Below are positions 57,671-64,000 of a stretch of 64,000 nucleotides of DNA, piece after piece. Numbering within the stretch: position 1 is the first letter of the stretch; each line of letters starts with the position of its first letter. The notes under the pieces are model-generated. The model was not told the DNA's origin and did not search any database. It worked only from the letters and a program-made list of their open reading frames with translations. Both the position numbers and the translations under genes were made by a program. Source of the stretch: Actinomycetota bacterium (GTDB lineage Bacteria; Actinomycetota; Actinomycetes; S36-B12); assembly GCA_016717115.1 (NCBI GenBank), contig JADKGE010000002.1:372001-436000 (forward strand). The letters are read 5' to 3'.

Positions 57671-59052
57671 TGACGACGTCGAGCGTGAACGGCCGCTCGC
57701 CGCTGCACAGTGACGACCGCGAACGGCTCCTGAGCGGGTGGGGACGGACGTCGCCAACGGTGGCGCGAGTGGTCGCGGTCGGGAGCATCGACGACGTGCA
57801 GGCCCTGATCGCCGGGGCCGGCCCCCGCGGGGTCCTGGCCCGCGGGCTTGGTCGGTCGTACGGGGATGCGGCCCAGTCCGGCGGCGCCGATGTCCTCGAC
57901 CTGGCGTCGATGTCCGGGATCTCCCTCGATCCGGAGGGGGGCGTCGTCACCGCAGGCGCTGGTGTGAGCCTGGATGCCCTGATGCGCGTCATCGTGCCGG
58001 CCGGATTCTTCGTCCCTGTCACGCCCGGCACGCGGATGGTCACCGTCGGCGGGGCCATCGCAGCCGACGTGCACGGCAAGAACCACCACGTCGAGGGCAC
58101 GTTCGGAGCCCACGTGCAGTCCCTCACCCTCGTCGACGGCACGGGGGAGCGTCGGGTGATCGGCCCGAACGACGGCGGCGAGGAGTTCTGGGCGACCGTT
58201 GGTGGGATGGGCCTGACCGGCATCATCACCGAGGCCTCGTTCGACCTCATCCCCATCACGTCGTCGCTCATCAGCGTCGACACCGACCGGGTACTCCACC
58301 TGGACGACCTGATGTCGCACATGATCGCCCGCGACGACGAGTACCGCTACAGCGTGGCCTGGATCGACAGCGCTCATCCGTCGGGTCGCGGCGTGCTCAC
58401 TCGCGGCGACCATGCTCCCGCTGACTGGCTGCCGCCCAAGCGGAGGGCCAGCCCCCTCGCCTACTCAGCCAAGGCCCTGGGCACCGTGCCACCGGTGTTT
58501 CCCAGCGGACTGGTCAATCCGCTGACGATGCGTGCCTTCAACGAGATGTGGTTCCGGAAGGCACCGAAGTCGCGCCAGGGCGAACTGCAGTCGATCGGCG
58601 CGTTCTTCCATCCGCTCGACGTTGCGCAGGACTGGAACCGCGGCTACGGACCACGAGGCTTCCTGCAGTACCAGTTCGCCGTCCCGGACCAGGCTGCCCA
58701 CCTGGTGGCCGTCACTCTCGAGCGACTGCGCGCCATCGGTGCACTGTCGCCCGTGACCGTCCTCAAGCGCTTCGGCGCGGCCAATCCCGCGCCGCTGTCG
58801 TTCCCCCAGCCCGGGTGGACACTGGCCATCGACGTGCCGGCCGGGGTCGACGGCCTTGCGGGTGTGCTCGACGGCCTGGACGAGCTGGTGCTCGCCGCCG
58901 GAGGACGGCTGTACCTGGCGAAGGACTCGCGGATGTCGCCGGCGATGATGGCTGCGTCCTATCCCCGTCTGGGCGAGTGGCAGCGGGTACGCGACCGCAT
59001 GGATCCCCGGGGGATCTTCGTCTCGGACCTGTCAAGGAGGTTGTCGCTGTGA
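57670..59052 (+). CDS. dprE1: Decaprenylphosphoryl-ribose oxidase DprE1
   Basis: 460 residues, VAO-type FAD enzyme. FAD-binding motifs are ARGLGRSYGDAAQSGG, PVTPGTRMVTVGGAIAADVH and GKNHHVEGTFG; LYLAKDSRMS keeps the catalytic Lys of the Mycobacterium tuberculosis enzyme. In PGWTLAIDVP, Ala386 stands where that enzyme has Cys387 (PGWNICVDFP), the residue that reacts with benzothiazinone drugs. It oxidises the ribose 2'-OH of decaprenyl-phosphoryl-ribose. The ATG overlaps the previous stop (TGATG). Confidence 0.94.
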   Translation: MTTSSVNGRSPLHSDDRERLLSGWGRTSPTVARVVAVGSIDDVQALIAGAGPRGVLARGLGRSYGDAAQSGGADVLDLASMSGISLDPEGGVVTAGAGVSLDALMRVIVPAGFFVPVTPGTRMVTVGGAIAADVHGKNHHVEGTFGAHVQSLTLVDGTGERRVIGPNDGGEEFWATVGGMGLTGIITEASFDLIPITSSLISVDTDRVLHLDDLMSHMIARDDEYRYSVAWIDSAHPSGRGVLTRGDHAPADWLPPKRRASPLAYSAKALGTVPPVFPSGLVNPLTMRAFNEMWFRKAPKSRQGELQSIGAFFHPLDVAQDWNRGYGPRGFLQYQFAVPDQAAHLVAVTLERLRAIGALSPVTVLKRFGAANPAPLSFPQPGWTLAIDVPAGVDGLAGVLDGLDELVLAAGGRLYLAKDSRMSPAMMAASYPRLGEWQRVRDRMDPRGIFVSDLSRRLSL

Positions 59053-59807
59053 TGGACGCACTCGGGGAGCCGCAGTCCGTGCTCGTGCTCGGGGGGACGA
59101 GCGAGATCGCCCTCGCCACGGTGCGCGCACTGCCGGCGCGTCGACTGCGCCGGGTGGTCCTCGCGGGGCGGCCGTCCGCCGGGCTGGACGCGTCCGTGGC
59201 GGCGCTCACCGCCTCGGGAATCCTCGGAGTGGTGGCGCAGGAGTTCGACGCGACCGACACGGCCGGGCACGGGCCGATCATCGATGCGGTCTTCGACGGC
59301 GGCGACGTCGACATCGTCATCCTTGCCTTCGGACTGCTCGGCGACCAGACCCTGGCCGAGGCCGATCCGAACCTCGCCGTGACCGTTGCCACGACGAACT
59401 ACACCGGTGCGGTGAGTGCCGGACTCCATGTGGCGCGGCGGTTGCGGGCTCAGGGCCACGGGGTGCTCGTTGTGCTCTCCAGTGTCGCCGGCGACCGCGC
59501 CCGTCGATCCAACTTCGTCTACGGATCGACGAAGGCCGGGCTCGACGCGTTCGCCCAGGGGCTGAGTGATGCCCTGCACGGCTCCGGTGCCCGCGTCCTC
59601 GTCGTACGCCCGGGCTTCGTGCGTACCCGCATGACGCAGGGCCTCGCGGAGGCACCGATGACCGTCGATCCCGAGGACGTCGCCTCGACCATCGTCTCCG
59701 CTCTGCGCAAGGGCCGTGGCACGGTGTACGCACCCGGCCCGCTGCGCTTCGTGATGGCGGGGCTGAAGGCCCTTCCGCGGCCCGTGTTCCGCAAGTTGCC
59801 GATGTAG
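59049..59807 (+). CDS. dprE2: Decaprenylphosphoryl-2-keto-ribose reductase DprE2
   Basis: 252 residues, SDR fold. SVLVLGGTSEIALATVRAL binds NADH; catalytic Ser (VVLSSVAGDRARRS) and YGSTKAGLDAF follow. It reduces the DprE1 product to decaprenyl-phosphoryl-arabinose. GTG 59049 (overlapping the dprE1 stop) has AAGGAGG eight bases upstream and is preferred over the adjacent ATG 59052. It closes the arabinan precursor operon. Confidence 0.93.
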   Translation: MMDALGEPQSVLVLGGTSEIALATVRALPARRLRRVVLAGRPSAGLDASVAALTASGILGVVAQEFDATDTAGHGPIIDAVFDGGDVDIVILAFGLLGDQTLAEADPNLAVTVATTNYTGAVSAGLHVARRLRAQGHGVLVVLSSVAGDRARRSNFVYGSTKAGLDAFAQGLSDALHGSGARVLVVRPGFVRTRMTQGLAEAPMTVDPEDVASTIVSALRKGRGTVYAPGPLRFVMAGLKALPRPVFRKLPM

Positions 59808-59874
59808 GAGGATTCCCGGCGTCCCCCATCGCCCGCGCATGCGCGGTTCCGTAGCCACGGGCCAGCGTGGCGGC

Positions 59875-59880
59875 TACCGT
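59875..59880 (+). promoter_or_regulatory. -10 box TACCGT, leaderless promoter
   Basis: TACCGT, seven bases, then ATG 59888. The same hexamer precedes the transpeptidase gene at 45931. Confidence 0.45.
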
Positions 59881-59887
59881 GTCGTCC

Positions 59888-60337
59888 ATGAGCAGGCCGG
59901 TGTCCCTCACGATCGCCGTGGTGCTGCAGTGGGTCGCTGGCATCGGTGCGCTCATCGTCGGACTCGACCTCATTGCCTCGGCGTTCGAGCTGTCGGACCC
60001 CGACACAAAGGCCTCCCTTGAGCAGGCGATGGTCAGCACCGGAGTGACCGACGTCGGGGCCTCGCTCGTGGTGCGCGGCATCTTCATGGCGGGCGCTGTC
60101 GTCGTGGGACTGGCCCTGCTGCGCGTGATCCTGGCCCTCTATCTCGCGAGAGGCCGCAACTGGGCAAGGCTGGTCATCGCCATCCTCGCGCTGGTCCAGC
60201 TCATCATCGGCGTCGTCTACCTCTTCCAGGAGCAGATCGTCTTCGGGTCTCTCGCCATCGCCCTGGAGGTCGCCGTGCTGTGGATGCTGTTCAACGCGAA
60301 GTCGAGCGCGTTCATCCGAGAGCGCTCGGCGTCCTGA
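59888..60337 (+). CDS. Small membrane protein, unknown function
   Basis: 149 residues with four membrane helices (for example LTIAVVLQWVAGIGALIVGLD-like first helix and LVIAILALVQLIIGVVYL). The C-terminus is basic (NAKSSAFIRERSAS). No family is recognised. The ATG at 59888 is set by the -10 box before it; a GTG 21 bases earlier is possible. The methyltransferase gene follows four bases later. Confidence 0.65.
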   Translation: MSRPVSLTIAVVLQWVAGIGALIVGLDLIASAFELSDPDTKASLEQAMVSTGVTDVGASLVVRGIFMAGAVVVGLALLRVILALYLARGRNWARLVIAILALVQLIIGVVYLFQEQIVFGSLAIALEVAVLWMLFNAKSSAFIRERSAS

Positions 60338-60341
60338 TCTC

Positions 60342-61178
60342 ATGACGGAGCCCGGTTCGCCCACCGCCGGAGTCGCCCGCCTGTTCGACGCTCTCGCCGA
60401 CGTGTACGACGGTGTCGGCGTCGACTTCTTCCAGCCGATCGCCGCGCAGCTGCTGTCGGCGATGGCGCCTCGGCCGGGCGAGCGATGGCTCGACGTCGGC
60501 TGCGGCCGCGGCGCCGTGCTCCTGCAGGCGGCGCAGGCCGTCGGACCCACGAGCACCGCGACCGGCGTCGACATCAGCGAGGCCATGGTGGTGAGCTGCC
60601 GGGACTCGGCGCGTCGACTCGGCCTGGACAACGTGGTCGTCGAGGTCGCCGATGCGCAGGGCCTGTCGCTCGACGGAGAGACGTTCGACGCCCTCACCTC
60701 GTGCCTCGTCCTGTTCTTCCTTCCGGACCCGAGTCAGGCCGTTCGCGGGTGGCTCCCGCTCCTCGCGCCCGGTGGCCGGATCGGGATCACCACGTTCGGG
60801 GGTCTCGACCAGAGGTGGAAGGACGTCGACGAAGTGTTCGAGCCGTACCTGCCGCCGGCCCTTCGTGATGCCCGAACGAGCGGCGCGAGCGGACCCTTCG
60901 CGAGCGACGCCGGTATGGAGGACCTGGTGCGCGACGCGGGCTTCAGCGACGTTCGCACTGTGCTCGGATCGATCCCCGTCCGCTTCGCCGACGACGACCA
61001 GTGGCACGCGTTCTCCTGGTCGACCGGTCAGCGGGCCATGTGGCTGGCCGTCCCCGAGGACGAGCGGCCTGCCGTTCGGGCGGAGGCGAAGCGGCGCCTC
61101 GCCCGCCATGCCGGTCCGGACGGGGTCATCGAGTTCGAGCAGCCCCTGCGGCACACCCTGGCGCGGCGACCCGCCTGA
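60342..61178 (+). CDS. Class I SAM-dependent methyltransferase
   Basis: 278 residues. Motif I is WLDVGCGRGAVLLQAAQ, motif II GVDISEAMVVSC, and ADAQGLSLDGETFDALTSCL the post-motif acidic loop. It is in the Methyltransf_11/UbiE-like group. The C-terminal part (about 150-270) is variable and gives no substrate hint. It follows the small membrane-protein gene by four bases. Confidence 0.85.
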   Translation: MTEPGSPTAGVARLFDALADVYDGVGVDFFQPIAAQLLSAMAPRPGERWLDVGCGRGAVLLQAAQAVGPTSTATGVDISEAMVVSCRDSARRLGLDNVVVEVADAQGLSLDGETFDALTSCLVLFFLPDPSQAVRGWLPLLAPGGRIGITTFGGLDQRWKDVDEVFEPYLPPALRDARTSGASGPFASDAGMEDLVRDAGFSDVRTVLGSIPVRFADDDQWHAFSWSTGQRAMWLAVPEDERPAVRAEAKRRLARHAGPDGVIEFEQPLRHTLARRPA

Positions 61179-61198
61179 GGCGGGGGCACACTCGCATC

Positions 61199-62089
61199 GT
61201 GACACGCCTGCTGGCCCTGCCGACCGCGGCTGCCGCGCTGCTGGTGCTCTCCCTCGCGCCTGCGAGCGCGGCGACGCCGCCGAGCGGGTCGCGATGGGTG
61301 GCCGTGGTCGGTGACTACGGCAGCCGCTCGGGTGCCGAGGCCGACGTGGCACGACTGGTGGCCGCCGTGCGTCCGGGTGCAGTGGTGACGACCGGTGACA
61401 ACCTCTACTCGGACTCCACCTACGCCGAGGCCGTCGGCGCCTACTACTGCGGCTTCATCGCGCAGGCGCCGCCGAGCACCGCGTGCCCGGCAGCGTCGAT
61501 GGCCCGGGTGAATGCCTTCTTCCCCGCCACCGGAAATCACGACTACACCGACGGAGGTATCGCGGACTACCTCGGCTACTTCGGTTCTCTCGACGGGAGC
61601 ACCACGTACTCGGTGGTCCGAGGCGGCATCGAGTTCATCGTCGTGGACAGCCAGGCGGCACTCGACTCGTCCGAGTCGATGACGAGCCAGCGGACCTGGG
61701 CGCGCCTTCGCGCGAGGACATCGCGTGCCCAGTGGCAGGTCGTCGTGCTTCACCACCCGCCCTACTCCTCGAGTGCGACCCACGGCTCGTCGCCTCAGTT
61801 CCGCTGGCCGTTCGCCACTTGGGGCGTCGACCTGGTTCTGTCCGGGCACGATCACGTCTACGAGCGCCTGCAGGAGCAGGGCACCACCTTCGTCGTCGAC
61901 GGAACGGGCGGCGCCGACCTGTACGAGTTCGGCACCGTCCTGCCCGGATCGCTGGCGCGCGATGACACCCACCACGGGGCGCTCTTCCTGACCAGCACGC
62001 CGGTCGGCCTGGTCGGCGAGTACTGGTCGGTCGATCGAAGCCGGCTGGACCGCTTCGTCGTGCGAGCCGACTCGGCCGTCGTCGCGTAG
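61199..62089 (+). CDS. Secreted metallophosphoesterase (purple-acid-phosphatase-like)
   Basis: 296 residues. A signal peptide (about 1-24, ending APASA) precedes a calcineurin-like domain: VVGDYGSRS, TTGDNLYSD, ATGNHDYTD, VVLHHPPYSS and LSGHDHVYERL. The Y after GD and GNHDY are typical of purple acid phosphatases. It probably releases phosphate from organic esters outside the cell. GTG 61199 has CACACT six bases upstream, a TANNNT-like -10 with one change. Confidence 0.83.
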   Translation: MTRLLALPTAAAALLVLSLAPASAATPPSGSRWVAVVGDYGSRSGAEADVARLVAAVRPGAVVTTGDNLYSDSTYAEAVGAYYCGFIAQAPPSTACPAASMARVNAFFPATGNHDYTDGGIADYLGYFGSLDGSTTYSVVRGGIEFIVVDSQAALDSSESMTSQRTWARLRARTSRAQWQVVVLHHPPYSSSATHGSSPQFRWPFATWGVDLVLSGHDHVYERLQEQGTTFVVDGTGGADLYEFGTVLPGSLARDDTHHGALFLTSTPVGLVGEYWSVDRSRLDRFVVRADSAVVA

Positions 62090-62114
62090 CCAGCATGCCC
62101 GACCGCGAGCGGCG

Positions 62115-62807
62115 TCAGTCGTCGCAGAAGCGTGGCGAGAGCGCGTAGCGCAGCAGCACGACGTCGCCGATCGGGCGCACCTGCGCGAGCCGCGCGTGCT
62201 GGTCCTCGTTCCAGGGGAAGGGGCCGTCGCCCACGAATCGGCGAGCCCGCGCGTCCCCCACGAAGAACGGCGCGATCACCAGCTGCAGCTCGTCGGCCAG
62301 GCCGGAGGCGAGGAACTGCGTGTGCACAGTGCCGCCCCCCTCGACCATGAGTCGGCGCACCCCTCGGTCGTAGAGGTCTCGGCTCATCCACGGAACGTCC
62401 ACCGGCTGGCCGCCGTCGATCACGGTGGCCACGTGACCGAGGCGGTCTCGTGCCTGCGTCGTGCTCGCGCTGGCGCAGTAGACGAGCTTCTCGGCATCCC
62501 CGGCCACGAAGAAGTTGGCCGAGACGTCGAGGTCGGCCTGCCCCGTGACGGTCACCTTGGTCGGGGTGCGTGGCAGTCCTTGCGCCGCGCGGGCATCCTG
62601 GCGCGACGTCGAGCGAACGAGCAGGCGCGGATTGTCGTTGCGCACGGTGGTGGCGCCGACGAGGATCGCGTCGCACGTGGCCCGCACCGCGTCGACACGG
62701 TCGAGGTCGGCCTCGTTCGACAGGAGCAGGCGATGCTCGCTTGCGCTGTCGAGGTAGCCGTCGAGCGAGATGCCGCAGCTGAGCAAGGTGTACGGATGGT
62801 CAGGCAT
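62115..62807 (-). CDS. RibD-C-terminal-like pyrimidine/dihydrofolate reductase family protein
   Basis: 230 residues. CGISLDGYLD, AILVGATTVRNDNPRL and LMVEGGGTVHTQFLASGLAD are the RibD reductase motifs (NADPH and ribityl-phosphate sites). The deaminase half of bifunctional RibD is absent. It could reduce a ribosylaminopyrimidine as in archaeal/fungal riboflavin synthesis, or a related pterin intermediate. Its ATG overlaps the end of the upstream membrane-protein gene by eight bases. Confidence 0.82.
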   Translation of the reverse strand: MPDHPYTLLSCGISLDGYLDSASEHRLLLSNEADLDRVDAVRATCDAILVGATTVRNDNPRLLVRSTSRQDARAAQGLPRTPTKVTVTGQADLDVSANFFVAGDAEKLVYCASASTTQARDRLGHVATVIDGGQPVDVPWMSRDLYDRGVRRLMVEGGGTVHTQFLASGLADELQLVIAPFFVGDARARRFVGDGPFPWNEDQHARLAQVRPIGDVVLLRYALSPRFCDD

Positions 62808-63804
62808 GTGCTGCCGGCCTTGCGGTCACTGCGTCGCGACGGCGCCACGACACGGCCAGAACCACGGCCCCGGGCAGGGTGGCGACGAGGCTGAGGACGC
62901 CGTAGACGACGGCAGTGGCCACCCCCTGCGCGGCGCCCAGTCCGGCCATGGCGAACACCCATGCCGCGACGCCCTCGCGTGGACCCCACCCCCCGATGCT
63001 CAGGGGTATCGCCATCGCCATCAGAACGATCAGGGCGATCGGCAGCAGGTGCACGGTCGACGCGCTCAGGCCCACGGTGCGTGCGGCGATGAGGAACGTC
63101 GCGGCATGCCCGGCCACCACCAGCGCGGACGCGAGCACGATGCCCGGCCACGCCCGCTGGGCGAGAAGACCGTGGCGCAAATCGCTGCCCGCCGTCTGCA
63201 TGGCCCGTACCCACAGGGCCGGGCCGCTCCGGGGCAGCGTCCGACTCACCAGGATGGCGAGCACGGCGACCGCCGCGACGCCCAGGGCGACAAGGGGCAT
63301 CGCGCCGCGCACCGGCGACGGGAGCAGCAGCAGCACGACCACCGTCAGCGCCACTTGCACGACCTGGCCCGCGGAGCGCTCCCAGGCGACCGCCCGCACG
63401 CCGGCGCCGACGTCGCCGGCCTCGCGTCCGTGACGCACCGCGCGATGCACGTCGCCGAGCACGCCGCCGGGCAGGGTGGTGTTCAGGAACAGGGATCGGT
63501 AGTAGGCGGGCACTGCCGCGCGCAGCGGCACGCCCACGCCCAGGCCGCGAGAGACCAGGTGCCAGCGCCACGCGCAGCACACGGTGGTCAGCACCCCGAT
63601 GACGAAGGCGGCGCCGAGCGACCAGGCGTCGATCGTGCGGATGCCGTCGACGAACGGGCCGGTGCCCAGCCGCCAGATCAGCAGGGCAAGGATCCCGGCG
63701 CCCGCCAGGACGCGGGCCACTGCCCACAGCCGGCGCCGGCGGCCGGCGAGCACCCGGCGTGGGAGGTCGCCCGTGACGGTGACCGCGGTGTCGGTGCCGC
63801 TCAT
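62800..63804 (-). CDS. Lysylphosphatidylglycerol-synthase-type (UPF0104) membrane protein
   Basis: 334 residues, about eight membrane helices. RSLFLNTTLPGGVLGDVHRAV and IPLSIGGWGPREGVAAWVF are the two signature loops of the AglD/LPG-synthase membrane region. The catalytic aminoacyltransferase domain of MprF is absent, so this is a flippase-like or unknown member. It overlaps both neighbours, forming a tight operon with the RibD-like gene and the gene at the right edge. Confidence 0.8.
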   Translation of the reverse strand: MSGTDTAVTVTGDLPRRVLAGRRRRLWAVARVLAGAGILALLIWRLGTGPFVDGIRTIDAWSLGAAFVIGVLTTVCCAWRWHLVSRGLGVGVPLRAAVPAYYRSLFLNTTLPGGVLGDVHRAVRHGREAGDVGAGVRAVAWERSAGQVVQVALTVVVLLLLPSPVRGAMPLVALGVAAVAVLAILVSRTLPRSGPALWVRAMQTAGSDLRHGLLAQRAWPGIVLASALVVAGHAATFLIAARTVGLSASTVHLLPIALIVLMAMAIPLSIGGWGPREGVAAWVFAMAGLGAAQGVATAVVYGVLSLVATLPGAVVLAVSWRRRDAVTARPAAHA

Positions 63805-64000
63805 CGTGGCCGGGCCAGCAGGTCGAGGTGGTGGACGGTGACCGTGAGCCGCCGTGCCCGCCCATCGGCCAGCCGGCGCTGCGCGTAGTCCGCAGCCGCG
63901 TCGGCCAGCTCCGGCCGCTGCTCGGTCGCCGCGTCGATCCAGCCGTGCAGCCACTGCGTCGTCAGGGCCGCCTCGTCGGCGTCGAGCACCCATGGGCTGG
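63801..64000 (-). CDS. C-terminal end of an unidentified protein, possibly a methyltransferase
   Basis: Only about 66 C-terminal residues are in the window; the frame is open to the right edge. It reads SPWVLDADEAALTTQWLHGW, then an Ala/Arg-rich helix, and ends RLTVTVHHLDLLARPR. This tail is reminiscent of SAM-dependent methyltransferases found beside RibD-like and UPF0104 genes in other actinobacteria, but too little is visible for a firm call. The stop overlaps the start of the membrane-protein gene by four bases. Confidence 0.5.
   Translation of the reverse strand, partial: SPWVLDADEAALTTQWLHGWIDAATEQRPELADAAADYAQRRLADGRARRLTVTVHHLDLLARPR

Noticed and set aside
1..64000. CRISPR arrays, tRNA/rRNA genes, insertion sequences, prophage or defence islands
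   Set aside because: No direct-repeat arrays with spacers, no RNA-gene signatures and no transposase, integrase or Cas-like proteins were found; the only mobile element is the intein.

Overview
The window is about 64 kb of GC-rich chromosome from an actinobacterium (class Actinomycetes). Markers are two mycothiol/DinB-type proteins, the decaprenyl-phosphoryl-arabinose genes (UbiA-type phosphoribosyltransferase, DprE1, DprE2), a SigK/RskA pair beside a fasciclin protein, a DevR/DosR-DevS/DosS-like pair, an intein in DnaB, and many genes whose start codon sits 6-7 bases after a TANNNT -10 box (leaderless mRNAs). The arabinan genes point toward Mycobacteriales or a relative, but the genus cannot be named from sequence alone. 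No rRNA, tRNA, CRISPR, transposase or phage genes were seen, and no gene-free stretch exceeds 300 bases.

Layout. 1-8.4 kb: 3' end of intein-containing dnaB, a FUSC-like membrane protein, a secreted YVTN beta-propeller, a frameshifted DinB-like gene, a class I aldolase plus PfkB kinase pair, and an ABC exporter. 8.4-12.3 kb: SigK-like sigma factor and RskA-like anti-sigma factor divergent from a secreted fasciclin protein, then two alpha/beta hydrolases. 12.3-19.7 kb: a LacI-regulated carbohydrate locus (Gfo/Idh/MocA dehydrogenase, DhnA-type aldolase, FGGY kinase, LacI regulator, class III aminotransferase, SDR) with two matching operators in the divergent promoter region. 19.7-27 kb: a secreted glycoside hydrolase, an RsbU-like phosphatase, a HisC/Pat aminotransferase, an acyltransferase-3/SGNH protein and a DMT transporter.

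27-35.7 kb is the clearest functional unit: cydABDC (cytochrome bd and its ABC assembly factor), followed within 4 bp by a DevS/DosS-like GAF histidine kinase that keeps the heme-ligand histidine, and a convergent DevR/DosR-like regulator. A near-consensus DosR box lies upstream of cydA. cydD carries a one-base frameshift. 35.8-39.2 kb: a branched-chain/pyruvate dehydrogenase E1alpha-E1beta-E2 operon. 39.2-45.1 kb: a mycothiol-dependent-isomerase-like protein, a nitrilase-family amidase, and a KimA-like potassium permease with a short KdpD-like kinase and KdpE-like regulator.

45.1-51.7 kb: an L,D-transpeptidase, then an operon of a lipoprotein binding protein, two permeases, an ATPase and a PPA1498-type metallophosphoesterase. 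51.7-56.1 kb: a rhodanese lipoprotein under a CsoR/CstR-type operator, a CopD-CtaG fusion whose promoter and start lie in a large palindrome, and an acyl-CoA dehydrogenase with tandem palindromic operators. 56.2-59.8 kb: the arabinan precursor genes. 59.9-64 kb: a small membrane protein, a methyltransferase, a secreted phosphoesterase, and a RibD-like reductase/flippase-like/partial-gene cluster running off the right end.

Standout observations are the predicted oxygen-responsive DosRS-cyd circuit, widespread leaderless starts, the DprE1 with Ala in place of the benzothiazinone-reactive Cys, several predicted operators next to recognisable targets, and a pair of hairpins with a shared outer arm and different, self-complementary inner arms.
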